Shown: positions 56,914-64,000 of the stretch, in pieces
How positions within the stretch are numbered: position 1 is the stretch's first letter
Layout: each line of letters begins with the position of its first letter
Assembly (NCBI RefSeq): GCF_020404765.1
Contig: NZ_JAIVEM010000045.1
Span: 1-64,000 of the forward strand
Length of the DNA stretch: 64,000 bases
Reading direction: 5' to 3'
Source: Paenibacillus sp. BJ-4
GTDB lineage: Bacteria > Bacillota > Bacilli > Paenibacillales > Paenibacillaceae
Notes under the pieces: generated by a model
Told to the model about the DNA's origin: nothing
Seen by the model: only the letters and a program-made list of their open reading frames with translations
The model's database searches: none
Made by a program: the position numbers and the translations under genes

Positions 56914-59337
56914 TTAATTAGCTGTCGGTTCGGCTCCCCAAACAAGTACGCCATTATGATACAACGTAGCTTTCGTATGATCAGCAAATGAAGTTTGCGT
57001 GCCTTTATACGAGTAATCGTCACTTTCGTTATAGTCCGACCAGTCTGTTTTATTCATACGGGTTTGAATTTGGCCCGTGCTTCCTTCAGGTGCTAACACG
57101 CCTGCATTCGAGTTGAAGCTGACTTCCAAATAATAATCAGCCCCTGTTACAGCTTTATCCATTTTAACCAGCTTGCCGTTCACCTTCGAGCTGCTCAGCG
57201 TCGCATAGTCGCAGTTGAATGTCTGCGCGCGGTCGCCGTCGATCGTGTAGTAGTAGCGAATTTTCAACTCGTTGATCGGTACGGAGGTTGTACCTTTGTT
57301 TAAAATTTGGAAATACGGCTTAAATTGATTGTCGTTCACACTGGTATCCGCTGCGCGATACTGGAGCACCAGTCCCTTTGGCGGCTGCTGAGCATCCGCT
57401 TTCGGCGCTGCGCTAGCCGTGTTCGACACCGTTTGTCCTGCATCGCTCTTCGCTACGACTTGGTAGTAGTACGTCGTGTCTGCCGTTACGGCTGTGTCGG
57501 TGTAGCTGCTTCCGTATACATCGCTCGCTACTGTGGCGAACGCGCCGTTTTCAGCCGTCGAACGCTTCACTTCATAGCTTACCGCATTCGCCGATGCTGT
57601 CCAGCTCAGTTTTACTTTCGCCGTTTCGCCCGCTGCGTTTAGCGTGAAGCTTTTAGGATTTTCCACAGGTGTATCATTGCCGGCAGTCAACACGATGTGA
57701 TAAGCCGTCAAAGGCGGTACTGTATAGGTAAAGCGGTTGCCTGAAATTTGCGTAATTGGCGCTGCTTCCTTAATTTCCGAGCTATTTTTGTCAAAGCCCC
57801 ATACTTTACCGGAACCGTAAGTCGTCTCGCCGGAAAGATTAAATTGGGCGTCGAATGCGCTGTCCATGCTTTTATTCATGACAACGAGGTGCAGTTCTTT
57901 GTAGGATGCATCCGTTACGGAAGCATGCACCGAGCTATTAACAATATCTGATGTTTGTGCATTAACGCTGATATCGCCGAAGGTAGAGCTTTTTCCGTCA
58001 TAATTGCGGTAAAGCTTGTAAGCGGCACTAACGTAGTTGTTGGCATCATCCTTTAACTTCCAGTAGTTTGCCATATAAACATCGTTTTTGCCCAAGATGC
58101 CCAGCACATCGGTCATAGCTATACCGCCGGAAATATCATTTTCGCCCCCGTAGCTATACTCGGTCAAAGCCAGCTTGGTTCCCGGGTAATACTTGTCCAC
58201 CGACTGTTTCAATCGAGGCAGTAAAGGCAAGAATTCGCTGTTCCATTGAGCGATCCAGCTATCTTCCTTGTAGGTCGGATCCCACAAAGTACGAGGCGCC
58301 TGCATTCTGGCTTTCTTCGTTTCGTCATTGCCTACCTCATTCGTAATTCGTATTCCTCCGCCCATCGCTTCAGGATACCAGTGCACATCGAAAACATCCA
58401 GCAATCTCTTGCCTTCGGCTTGCGAACTGAGGCGCATTTGATCCAGGTAATAGTCCACGAACCAACTGTAGTTGCCTTTTACAGACTTCCAATCAGGTGC
58501 AGTTTGAAGATCTTTATAGGCGCCAAAACCGTAAAGAACTGGCCCAAAAATTTCCGCGCTCGCGTCAACCGCTTTGACTGCCTTGGATAAACTTACCGAC
58601 CGATCTACCAACTCTTTCGCTCCGACTTTTTCACCATGAATACGCGGATGCGTATTCGACCAGAGAGCTGGTTCATTGTCGAGCGCATATCCTTTCACAC
58701 CCGTCTTTGTTGAAGCAGCGCCGTACTTTTTCACTAAAAAGTTGACGAATTCATCTGCATAAACCTGATTGTCATTCAGATCAGGCTGCAGTTGAAACGG
58801 CGCATTTTTGGCGTTTACGACCTGATTCCAACGAGCGGAAGGAGCCTTTTCGCTTTCCTGCACACTTCCGTTTCCATCCTTGGCCACATAACCGGCCATC
58901 GGCAGCGTAACTAAAGAATAAGTGCCAAGCTTCAGCGATTGATCATGAAACGAAGTCGTCACCGCTCCCGGCTTTTCACATTCGGCTTTTGTCAGACCGC
59001 CTTTGTTGCATAAATAGTCACCGCTGGATTGCTGCCAATCGCTTCCTGCATTGGACATATTGTTTTCCCAGTTGTATCCGGTCATTCGATTGCCACCAAG
59101 TCGTCTGGCAGCCAGATTTTCATCGCCTGCCAAATCCTCATTCGTACCGTATATATAAGGGCTAATAGGCTTACGATCCTTGGATGTATCGACTTTAATG
59201 GTAACGGTCTTTGCCGTTTGACCGTGAACTACAGTTGTAGCCGGTAGAGTCCCCCCTACTATAATCGTGCATGCCATGACGACAGGCATCCATTTGGAAC
59301 GTTTGGACAAAATACCACTACTATTTTTCGCCTTCAT
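56914..59337 (-). CDS. Secreted GH44 xyloglucanase/endoglucanase with FN3 and CBM3
   Basis: 807 residues. Signal peptide about 1-40, GH44 catalytic domain about 48-555, a fibronectin type III domain about 560-645, a family 3 carbohydrate-binding module about 655-807. The predicted acid/base is E222 (ALDNEPALWS) and the nucleophile E393 (LALTEYSYGG). GH44 enzymes of P. polymyxa cut xyloglucan and beta-1,4-glucans of plant cell walls; the CBM3 binds cellulose. The ATG at 59337 has GGAGG upstream. A decayed CBM3-like gene end lies just upstream, and its terminator separates the two. Confidence 0.95.
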   Translation of the reverse strand: MKAKNSSGILSKRSKWMPVVMACTIIVGGTLPATTVVHGQTAKTVTIKVDTSKDRKPISPYIYGTNEDLAGDENLAARRLGGNRMTGYNWENNMSNAGSDWQQSSGDYLCNKGGLTKAECEKPGAVTTSFHDQSLKLGTYSLVTLPMAGYVAKDGNGSVQESEKAPSARWNQVVNAKNAPFQLQPDLNDNQVYADEFVNFLVKKYGAASTKTGVKGYALDNEPALWSNTHPRIHGEKVGAKELVDRSVSLSKAVKAVDASAEIFGPVLYGFGAYKDLQTAPDWKSVKGNYSWFVDYYLDQMRLSSQAEGKRLLDVFDVHWYPEAMGGGIRITNEVGNDETKKARMQAPRTLWDPTYKEDSWIAQWNSEFLPLLPRLKQSVDKYYPGTKLALTEYSYGGENDISGGIAMTDVLGILGKNDVYMANYWKLKDDANNYVSAAYKLYRNYDGKSSTFGDISVNAQTSDIVNSSVHASVTDASYKELHLVVMNKSMDSAFDAQFNLSGETTYGSGKVWGFDKNSSEIKEAAPITQISGNRFTYTVPPLTAYHIVLTAGNDTPVENPKSFTLNAAGETAKVKLSWTASANAVSYEVKRSTAENGAFATVASDVYGSSYTDTAVTADTTYYYQVVAKSDAGQTVSNTASAAPKADAQQPPKGLVLQYRAADTSVNDNQFKPYFQILNKGTTSVPINELKIRYYYTIDGDRAQTFNCDYATLSSSKVNGKLVKMDKAVTGADYYLEVSFNSNAGVLAPEGSTGQIQTRMNKTDWSDYNESDDYSYKGTQTSFADHTKATLYHNGVLVWGAEPTAN

Positions 59338-59360
59338 GCCGCTTTCCTCCTTTAAATTTG

Positions 59361-59390
59361 AAAAGAGCGGCACCCATACGAGTGCCGCTC
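59361..59390 (-). terminator. Terminator of the decayed upstream gene
   Basis: On the minus strand GAGCGGCAC / GTGCCGCTC with a short loop and TTTT. It lies just after the CBM3 remnant and 24 bp before the GH44 start. Confidence 0.85.
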
Positions 59391-59399
59391 CGTCAGGCT

Positions 59400-59790
59400 T
59401 TAAAGCTCCTGACCCCAAACGGGTTGATCGTTCTGGTACAGCGTCACCTTACTCTAATCTGCAAATTAATTTTTTGTAGGATCTTAGGAGTATTCATCTG
59501 CCACATTGTAGTTCGTCCACTCGTTTTTGTTGATACACGCTTGAATTTCGCCAGTCGAAGCTCCAATTATCCGGTTGACTACACTCTCCTCTCCGTCCGA
59601 AATCCAAAATTGGCCTGGATCTTCAAGTATTGCAACAGTCGTATTCACATTGCACATGATGGGTTTGCCGTTTGCATCAAGGTAGTACCGTTACCGGCTT
59701 CTTGTTGACAAATGTGTAATAGTACAGCTCTGCTATACGTTCTACCGACCAAACCTGCATATCGAACCATTTGTTGGACGGAAGGTCCAT
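59400..59790 (-). pseudogene. Remnant of a CBM3-containing secreted glycosidase
   Basis: One minus-strand frame reads GASTGEIQACINKNEW and TNYNVADEYS, the conserved end of a family 3 module (compare TGQIQTRMNKTDWSDYN in the GH44 protein), followed by a stop at 59484. A second frame holds VTLYQNDQPVWGQEL, the usual last strand of CBM3, then a stop at 59400 and an intact terminator. Further upstream LYYYTFVNKKPV and RYYLDANGKPIM are joined only through a frameshift near 59690. The rest of the gene is lost. This is probably the end of a second cellulase- or chitinase-like gene. Confidence 0.75.
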
Positions 59791-60018
59791 ATACATAGAT
59801 TACCATATAACCATATAGTAGAACATGAATTTTGCCGCAAAGTTGTTCTAGCTATGTCACCGCCTTTCATTGAAACTGGACAAACTTCGATAGGTTATCT
59901 ATTCATAGAAAGGAATATACTGGGTAGAAATGGAACCTTCATTGCCTTCCAATGCTTTTACGAATACTTAAAAGTCATATTGCTTTATGTAGCTTTTATC
60001 ATCTCAAAATAAGAAAAG
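59791..60018. other. Intergenic, nothing recognised
   Basis: About 230 bp; no gene or repeat is seen. Confidence 0.5.
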
Positions 60019-60058
60019 AATGGTTGAGTAAACACGGAGTCTACTAAACCATTCCTCA
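60015..60058 (-). terminator. Terminator of the small two-gene unit
   Basis: On the minus strand GAATGGTTTAGTA / TACTCAACCATTC followed by TTTTCTTATTTT, after the short gene at 60109. Confidence 0.75.
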
Positions 60059-60108
60059 TGGAAAATTAATACGCTGTCCAGTCGCCACCGGCGAGGTCAC
60101 GACCCCTT

Positions 60109-60195
60109 TTATAAAACGGGAATCTTCAGACGCAACAGTTTTTCAATCTTTTCATCATTCTTCTTCAATCTATTAAACAGCTCTTGCTGATCCAT
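60109..60195 (-). CDS. Short charged peptide (28 residues), unknown
   Basis: Begins MDQQELFNRLKKNDEKIEKL and ends RLKIPVL. It is rich in lysine, glutamate and leucine and would form an amphipathic helix. AGGGGAAA lies 8 bp upstream, and the gene starts 11 bp after the 127-residue gene, so it is in the same operon. A second frame over its 3' end reads RFPFYKRGRDLAGGDWTAY followed by stop; a one-base slip would join the two into a longer peptide with an unusual GGDWTAY tail. The function is not recognised. Confidence 0.5.
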   Translation of the reverse strand: MDQQELFNRLKKNDEKIEKLLRLKIPVL

Positions 60196-60206
60196 GTCGA
60201 TTTCCC

Positions 60207-60590
60207 CTACCGTACTTTGTCCTTTTGAATCAGCTCATAATAGATACGTGCAGGTTCTGATTCTCCAGTGGATAAAATGTATTCTGCCAAGGGGGCGCAC
60301 AGCTTTTGAAGATAGAAAGAGTACAGCAGCTCCGCCGTGTCAAAATGAATGTTCAACACTCGTTTCATCAGTCCTTCAAATTTGGAGTAATCCAGTTCCT
60401 CCGGGGTAATGTCAAACGGGTATTCAGGAAAGGCTTTTTTTTGAATCTCGACGAATTGTTCCCTCAGCTTCGGATGATTGCCTGATCGGGCAGCCGAGAA
60501 ATTCATCATAAAAAAAGATATAAAATCCGTCTCTCGGTCACTTAACCCGTAATACTCACACCAACGCATGAACATCAGCGGTTTTACCAT
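60207..60590 (-). CDS. Conserved-looking protein of unknown function (127 residues)
   Basis: Mostly helical, cytoplasmic, no signal peptide or membrane segment. Phrases such as FMRWCEYYGLSDRETDFISF and ITPEELDYSKFEGLMKRVL suggest a compact helical domain. It has no motif I can assign. The short peptide gene follows in the same unit. An ATG at 60590 is used; the internal M7 is an alternative. The pair might be a peptide with its partner or immunity protein, but this is a guess from size and order only. Confidence 0.55.
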   Translation of the reverse strand: MVKPLMFMRWCEYYGLSDRETDFISFFMMNFSAARSGNHPKLREQFVEIQKKAFPEYPFDITPEELDYSKFEGLMKRVLNIHFDTAELLYSFYLQKLCAPLAEYILSTGESEPARIYYELIQKDKVR

Positions 60591-60800
60591 ACATAAATCC
60601 CCTTTAACAAAAACTCAGATTTATTATGAATCACACAAAATCTAACAGGTTCCAGCATATGTAATATATAGGTTAACCCCCATTCTAAAATATGATTCCT
60701 TAAATGAATTTTGCTTTTTAACATATCCCCTTATTTGCACAAGAAAACTCTCCAGATCTATTTCATCCGAATAGTTCACTTATTTCCTCAATATCTGACC

Positions 60801-62006
60801 TTATTTGGGCTTATTTTCTCCGATAGGGATTTTCATTTCCAGTTCAGGCAGGTAAGTTCTTTTCGAATTCCCATCTTCATCATATACAGGTTTGCCTTCT
60901 GGTCCAGTTACGTTGAAATAGGGTTTAATGGTAATAAATTTCGGTGTCTTTTTAAAGGGAGCTACGAATATCTTGTAAACTCCAGGCCTTGTTTTAGTAC
61001 CAGGACGTCCTGATCCTCCAGTAACCCATTGCTGTTCATGTCCCTCATCATCCAAGATGGCGTAGTCCACTTTGTTCATAGCGAGCCCGTACCCGTATGT
61101 CTCACGCCCAAGCGTTGTCGGCCCCGGGCTTATGTAATGCGTTTTGGTCACGATCATGGTAGTCATGGGCGTCATTTCTAGTTTTTCTACAACCAAATGG
61201 GTAAAATCATTTGATTTTTCAACCCGGGGAGTGAGCACCCTGCTCTTTGAGGGAATTTTTTGCACAGGTAATTCAAACTTAAAAGATTCTTTTATTCCTT
61301 GGATTTGTATGTCTGCCTTTAGTTTAAATTGGTCAGGAAACTCCTTTCCTGAAGAGTACATTTTCTCTAAATCACTATAATGAATGATGACGGAACCAGG
61401 TGTGCCTCCAGAATTAGTAATCAGTGAAGGACCATCAAATTGAAACGGTTTGCCATTGTACCATAATGTGATATCCTCAATTCGGTCTTGCAGCGCTGTG
61501 CCCAAGGCCTCCCCGTTACTTTCCAGCGTTAGAGCCAGACGGATACCGTCATAAGCAACCTGAGATATGCGGAGTCGGGTTCCGTTATGAGTGCTGCTGA
61601 CCGTTGTCTTTGTCACAAGACCTGCTTTCTCGACCTCCTGAAGCCCCGGGTCACCTGCTCGCATAAATGCATTACCACCTGCTGTTGATAATCCTTGATT
61701 AGCTGCTAACTGCAAAACATTGTTGACCATGGGTACTTGCCACAACATTTTTGCCATGTTAGGAGAAACGAATGCCGAGGCTACGATTCCACTGCTCAAC
61801 ACCATAGTTGTTGTGAGCAAAGTTCCTATAAATCTACGATGGCGTGAGGTTGAGTCTGCTTGGCCCACATTTTGATAGATAAAACCTGTCTCAATCTGGC
61901 TATATACAGCCTCCAGCCGTTGCCGTACATACGGTGTAATGACATGCTCATTGCGAACTTTTGCTTTAGCTGTTACCCACTCACTATCAAGTTCAATATC
62001 TCCCAT
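60801..62006 (-). CDS. Membrane anti-sigma factor, DUF4179 family (second copy)
   Basis: 401 residues. Cytoplasmic sigma-binding part about 1-58, one membrane helix about 60-82 (GTLLTTTMVLSSGIVASAF), then DUF4179 (about 85-215) and a C-terminal beta-rich domain (about 240-395). It shares the plan of the 53.2-54.4 kb protein but is clearly diverged. It overlaps the sigma gene by 14 bp. Confidence 0.87.
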   Translation of the reverse strand: MGDIELDSEWVTAKAKVRNEHVITPYVRQRLEAVYSQIETGFIYQNVGQADSTSRHRRFIGTLLTTTMVLSSGIVASAFVSPNMAKMLWQVPMVNNVLQLAANQGLSTAGGNAFMRAGDPGLQEVEKAGLVTKTTVSSTHNGTRLRISQVAYDGIRLALTLESNGEALGTALQDRIEDITLWYNGKPFQFDGPSLITNSGGTPGSVIIHYSDLEKMYSSGKEFPDQFKLKADIQIQGIKESFKFELPVQKIPSKSRVLTPRVEKSNDFTHLVVEKLEMTPMTTMIVTKTHYISPGPTTLGRETYGYGLAMNKVDYAILDDEGHEQQWVTGGSGRPGTKTRPGVYKIFVAPFKKTPKFITIKPYFNVTGPEGKPVYDEDGNSKRTYLPELEMKIPIGENKPK

Positions 62007-62529
62007 GGATCGGCGTTCCCCTTTCTCCCGAATTTGATAGCATGCGAAGCAGAGATTTCCGTGCGCGATACAACCGTGTTTTGACCAGACTCTCTGTAAT
62101 GCCCAGCGTTTTCGAAATCTCCTTAATATTCAGATCATAAAAATATCTCAAAATGATAACGAGCCGCATCGGCTCTTCCAATTGATCCACTGCTTCATGC
62201 AGTTCAATATTTTCATACTCGCCGGAAATACCCACTTGGTATGAAAACTCAGATACAGCAACGGAGCGGGAACGCTTTTTAGCAATTTTTTTGGATTCAT
62301 TAATGATGATCCGATACATCCAGGTTTTAAAGAGACTCTCGTCCCGCAGTGTACCTAAAGACTTATATGCCTTGAGTATGGCTTCTTGTAGCGCATCTGC
62401 ACTATCTTGTTCATTTCTCAGGATAGAGTACGCCATTCCGTATAAATCGTTTTCAACTTCTCTAATGATATTCACAAAAGCCCGTCTATCTCCATGTTGT
62501 GCCTTCTTGACTTCATTCTCGATATCCAA
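61993..62529 (-). CDS. ECF sigma factor, SigV/SigW-like
   Basis: 178 residues. Region 2 includes YGMAYSILRNEQDSADALQE and FKTWMYRIIINESKKIAKKR. Region 4 includes RLVIILRYFYDLNIKEISKT and GITESLVKTRLYRARKSL. This type usually controls envelope-stress genes and is held by a membrane anti-sigma factor, here the DUF4179 protein encoded downstream in an overlapping gene. Confidence 0.93.
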   Translation of the reverse strand: MDIENEVKKAQHGDRRAFVNIIREVENDLYGMAYSILRNEQDSADALQEAILKAYKSLGTLRDESLFKTWMYRIIINESKKIAKKRSRSVAVSEFSYQVGISGEYENIELHEAVDQLEEPMRLVIILRYFYDLNIKEISKTLGITESLVKTRLYRARKSLLRMLSNSGERGTPIHGRY

Positions 62530-62608
62530 AGGAGACCTCCTTTCAAGTTGCCTATCTATTAGATCAACTGGCAGGGCGATCCGTTACAATTTACTTCCAA
62601 ATTACACA

Positions 62609-62653
62609 ACAAAAAAGACCTGTTCAACATCTTAATGACGCTAACCGGGTCTT
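62609..62653 (-). terminator. Probable terminator of the methyltransferase gene
   Basis: On the minus strand AAGACCCGGTT / AACAGGTCTT followed by TTTTG. The stem is imperfect. Confidence 0.6.
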
Positions 62654-62704
62654 ACCAAAGATCCTATATTCGTTTCTATTCTAATCCTCTACATAGCTGA
62701 CAGA

Positions 62705-63262
62705 TCACAGGCTGCAAGTGAATACATAAGCGGGCGGGACGTTGCAGTGTACCTTTTTAATCTGGATGTCAGCAAAAAAAGTGCGAAAAAAATTGTGTTT
62801 CACCTTGCTGTACTGGAACGTAATAAATTTGCCCTCCTGACCCAAAACCTCGGCTGTTTGTCCCAAAATAAGGCTGGATAACGCGGCTGGTAGGCTGGTA
62901 AAAGGAAGTCCTGACACGACATAATCCACCTTAGGGACTTCATACTGGCGCATATACTGCGCTACATGCTCAGCAGATCCGTGAATAACGTGCACCCGTT
63001 CCAAGTGTCCATATTTGCTTTGTAGTGTTTTGTAAAACGATTCATTGGTTTCAATCACTAGAAGTAGTGTTTCCGGACGCTTGTTTGAGATCAACTCTTG
63101 CGTAAACACACCGGTACCTGCGCCGTATTCAATAATACACGATGCTTCGTCAAAGGAAATCGGTGTGGTGATTTGCTTGGCCAGCTGTCTTGAACTGGGT
63201 ATGACAGCGCCTACGCTGCGTGGATGCCTAATGTACTCTCGAATAAAGTGAATCGCATTCAT
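62705..63262 (-). CDS. Class I SAM-dependent methyltransferase (phospholipid/rRNA-methyltransferase-like)
   Basis: 185 residues. Motif I is IIEYGAGTGVFTQEL (about 43-57), the acidic motif II is LLLVIETNESF, and a later VDYVVSGLPFTSLP resembles the NxPF/Y-like motif IV of KsgA-type and phospholipid N-methyltransferases. The N terminus (FIREYIRHPRSVGAVIPSSR) is typical of the latter group. The ATG at 63262 has GGGAGAGG upstream; the frame extends to 63319 without a site. The substrate is uncertain. Confidence 0.75.
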   Translation of the reverse strand: MNAIHFIREYIRHPRSVGAVIPSSRQLAKQITTPISFDEASCIIEYGAGTGVFTQELISNKRPETLLLVIETNESFYKTLQSKYGHLERVHVIHGSAEHVAQYMRQYEVPKVDYVVSGLPFTSLPAALSSLILGQTAEVLGQEGKFITFQYSKVKHNFFRTFFADIQIKKVHCNVPPAYVFTCSL

Positions 63263-63378
63263 CTTTTCCTCTCCCTGCTTCACACACTTGATAGGCATAC
63301 GGTTCATCAATACATCCAATTACTTATTCATTGTATATCGATCAGAATAGTCATTTCAAGCAGGCGACTACCTGAATA

Positions 63379-63434
63379 TAAAAAAGAGCGCAGAGCCTTA
63401 TTCGACACTAATCAAATAAAGACTGCCCTCTTAT
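63379..63434 (-). terminator. Probable terminator after the MinJ-like gene
   Basis: On the minus strand AGAGGGCAG / CTCTGCGCTCT followed by TTTTTTA, just after the stop codon. Confidence 0.65.
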
Positions 63435-63441
63435 GATACAT

Positions 63442-64000
63442 CTATTTTTTCACGGTGTCCAAACTTGCCCCCTCCGCCTTCGATGACTGTCCAGCTTTAC
63501 GTCGCCGTGCACCTATGTGCATGGCAACAATCCGGTAGATCGAGGCTGGCTGTATGGACACGGCCCAGCTCGCGTCTTCATCTGGTGCAAGCACGACCCC
63601 TAGCTGGTGATGATCGCCATCGTACATGCCACGCTGTACAAACTTGATCTCACCTTGAAGGTTGCGTACCTCCAGTTTGCAAAAGGCAGAATTAATCCGT
63701 AAGGCCTGGTGCAGCTCGGCACGGCTATTCACAACCACGCCATTCACACGGTAAATGGCCTCGCCCGTAAGAATGCCCATGGCCGTCGCCGGGCTGTCCG
63801 GCAGCACAGCAAGAACGCGCATTCCCTGCTCCGGATGAACAAACATCGGACTGAGACGGCTTTCCTCCATATTGCCATACCAGATCAGCGCTTCGTGGGC
63901 GAGGAAGGAGAATAACGCTGCAGGCAACATCAGCGGGCTCCACCAGGCCGCCAGCAGGCTTAGCAGAAGCAAAGCCACGCTGTACAGGAGCAGACGGTTC
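63442..64000 (-). CDS. PDZ-domain membrane protein, MinJ-like (C-terminal part)
   Basis: Partial: the frame is open to the right edge, so the N terminus and most membrane helices lie outside. The visible part has hydrophobic helices (LLLLSLLAAWWSPLMLPAAL and FSFLAHEALIW), then a PDZ domain (about 90 residues, GMRVLAVLPDSPATAMGILT, EAIYRVNGVVV) and a basic tail. In B. subtilis the gene near uvrB-uvrA with this layout is minJ, which links DivIVA to MinD in division-site choice. Apparent starts inside the frame (GTG 63978) are not real starts. Confidence 0.75.
   Translation of the reverse strand, partial: NRLLLYSVALLLLSLLAAWWSPLMLPAALFSFLAHEALIWYGNMEESRLSPMFVHPEQGMRVLAVLPDSPATAMGILTGEAIYRVNGVVVNSRAELHQALRINSAFCKLEVRNLQGEIKFVQRGMYDGDHHQLGVVLAPDEDASWAVSIQPASIYRIVAMHIGARRRKAGQSSKAEGASLDTVKK

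Overview
The window looks like a chromosomal segment of a Paenibacillus, most likely of the P. polymyxa group. It holds the 5' end of a 16S rRNA gene, a pcrB-pcrA-ligA operon, uvrB-uvrA and a MinJ-like PDZ protein (typical Bacillales core neighbourhoods), plus a secreted GH44 xyloglucanase/endoglucanase with a CBM3 and AimR-like AloR receptors with an AloP-type peptide, which I associate with P. polymyxa. The species is inferred from gene content, not measured.

Layout. (1) 0-6.6 kb: 16S rRNA start with tandem promoters, ligA, pcrA, pcrB and a membrane-anchored glycerophosphodiesterase, all on the minus strand. (2) 6.7-28.4 kb: a surface-glycan locus, nearly all minus strand. It encodes a polyprenyl-phosphate sugar-1-phosphate transferase, glycosyltransferases, dTDP-L-rhamnose synthesis (rfbACBD), a GtrA/GtrB-like pair, a dTDP-3-acetamido-3,6-dideoxyhexose cassette (fdtABC-like), a large membrane protein, a GDP-mannose pyrophosphorylase, a methyltransferase/GT2/GT4 fusion resembling WsaE of S-layer glycan loci, a Wzm/Wzt-type ABC exporter, and a divergent O-antigen-ligase-like protein. 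A 27-codon holin-like type I toxin with a probable antisense RNA sits inside this locus. (3) 28.5-39.4 kb: galU, a U32-family protein, two MITE-like structured repeats, a secreted stalk-domain protein, an HtrA-like protease, a sulfite/nitrite reductase and a secreted protein of unknown function. (4) 39.8-46.7 kb: uvrA and uvrB, with a LexA-type box on the uvrB promoter, and divergent motAB. (5) 46.9-62.5 kb: an accessory region between uvrB/motAB and the MinJ-like gene. It holds a Spo0E-like phosphatase, one complete AloR-AloP type quorum-sensing pair, three further AloR receptors without recognisable peptides (one frameshifted), an XRE regulator with a palindromic operator candidate, two ECF sigma/DUF4179 anti-sigma pairs, an IS200/IS605 remnant, the GH44 enzyme preceded by a decayed CBM3 gene end, and a small unknown two-gene unit. 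(6) 62.7-64 kb: a small methyltransferase and the C-terminal part of the MinJ-like protein, which runs off the right edge.

How the parts work together. The glycan locus holds a coherent pathway: activated sugars (dTDP-Rha, dTDP-3-acetamido sugar, GDP-Man, with UDP-Glc from nearby galU), lipid-linked initiation, chain assembly and probable methyl capping, ABC export, then transfer to a surface acceptor. The accessory region is a regulatory and secretion island: peptide quorum sensing built on TPR receptors is interleaved with ECF sigma switches and next to a secreted plant-polysaccharide hydrolase. The most interesting feature is the receptor expansion. Three AloR paralogs share an almost identical DNA-binding half, diverge in the peptide-sensing half and have lost or never had a cognate peptide, beside one intact receptor-peptide pair whose pro-peptide ends in SHGRGG.
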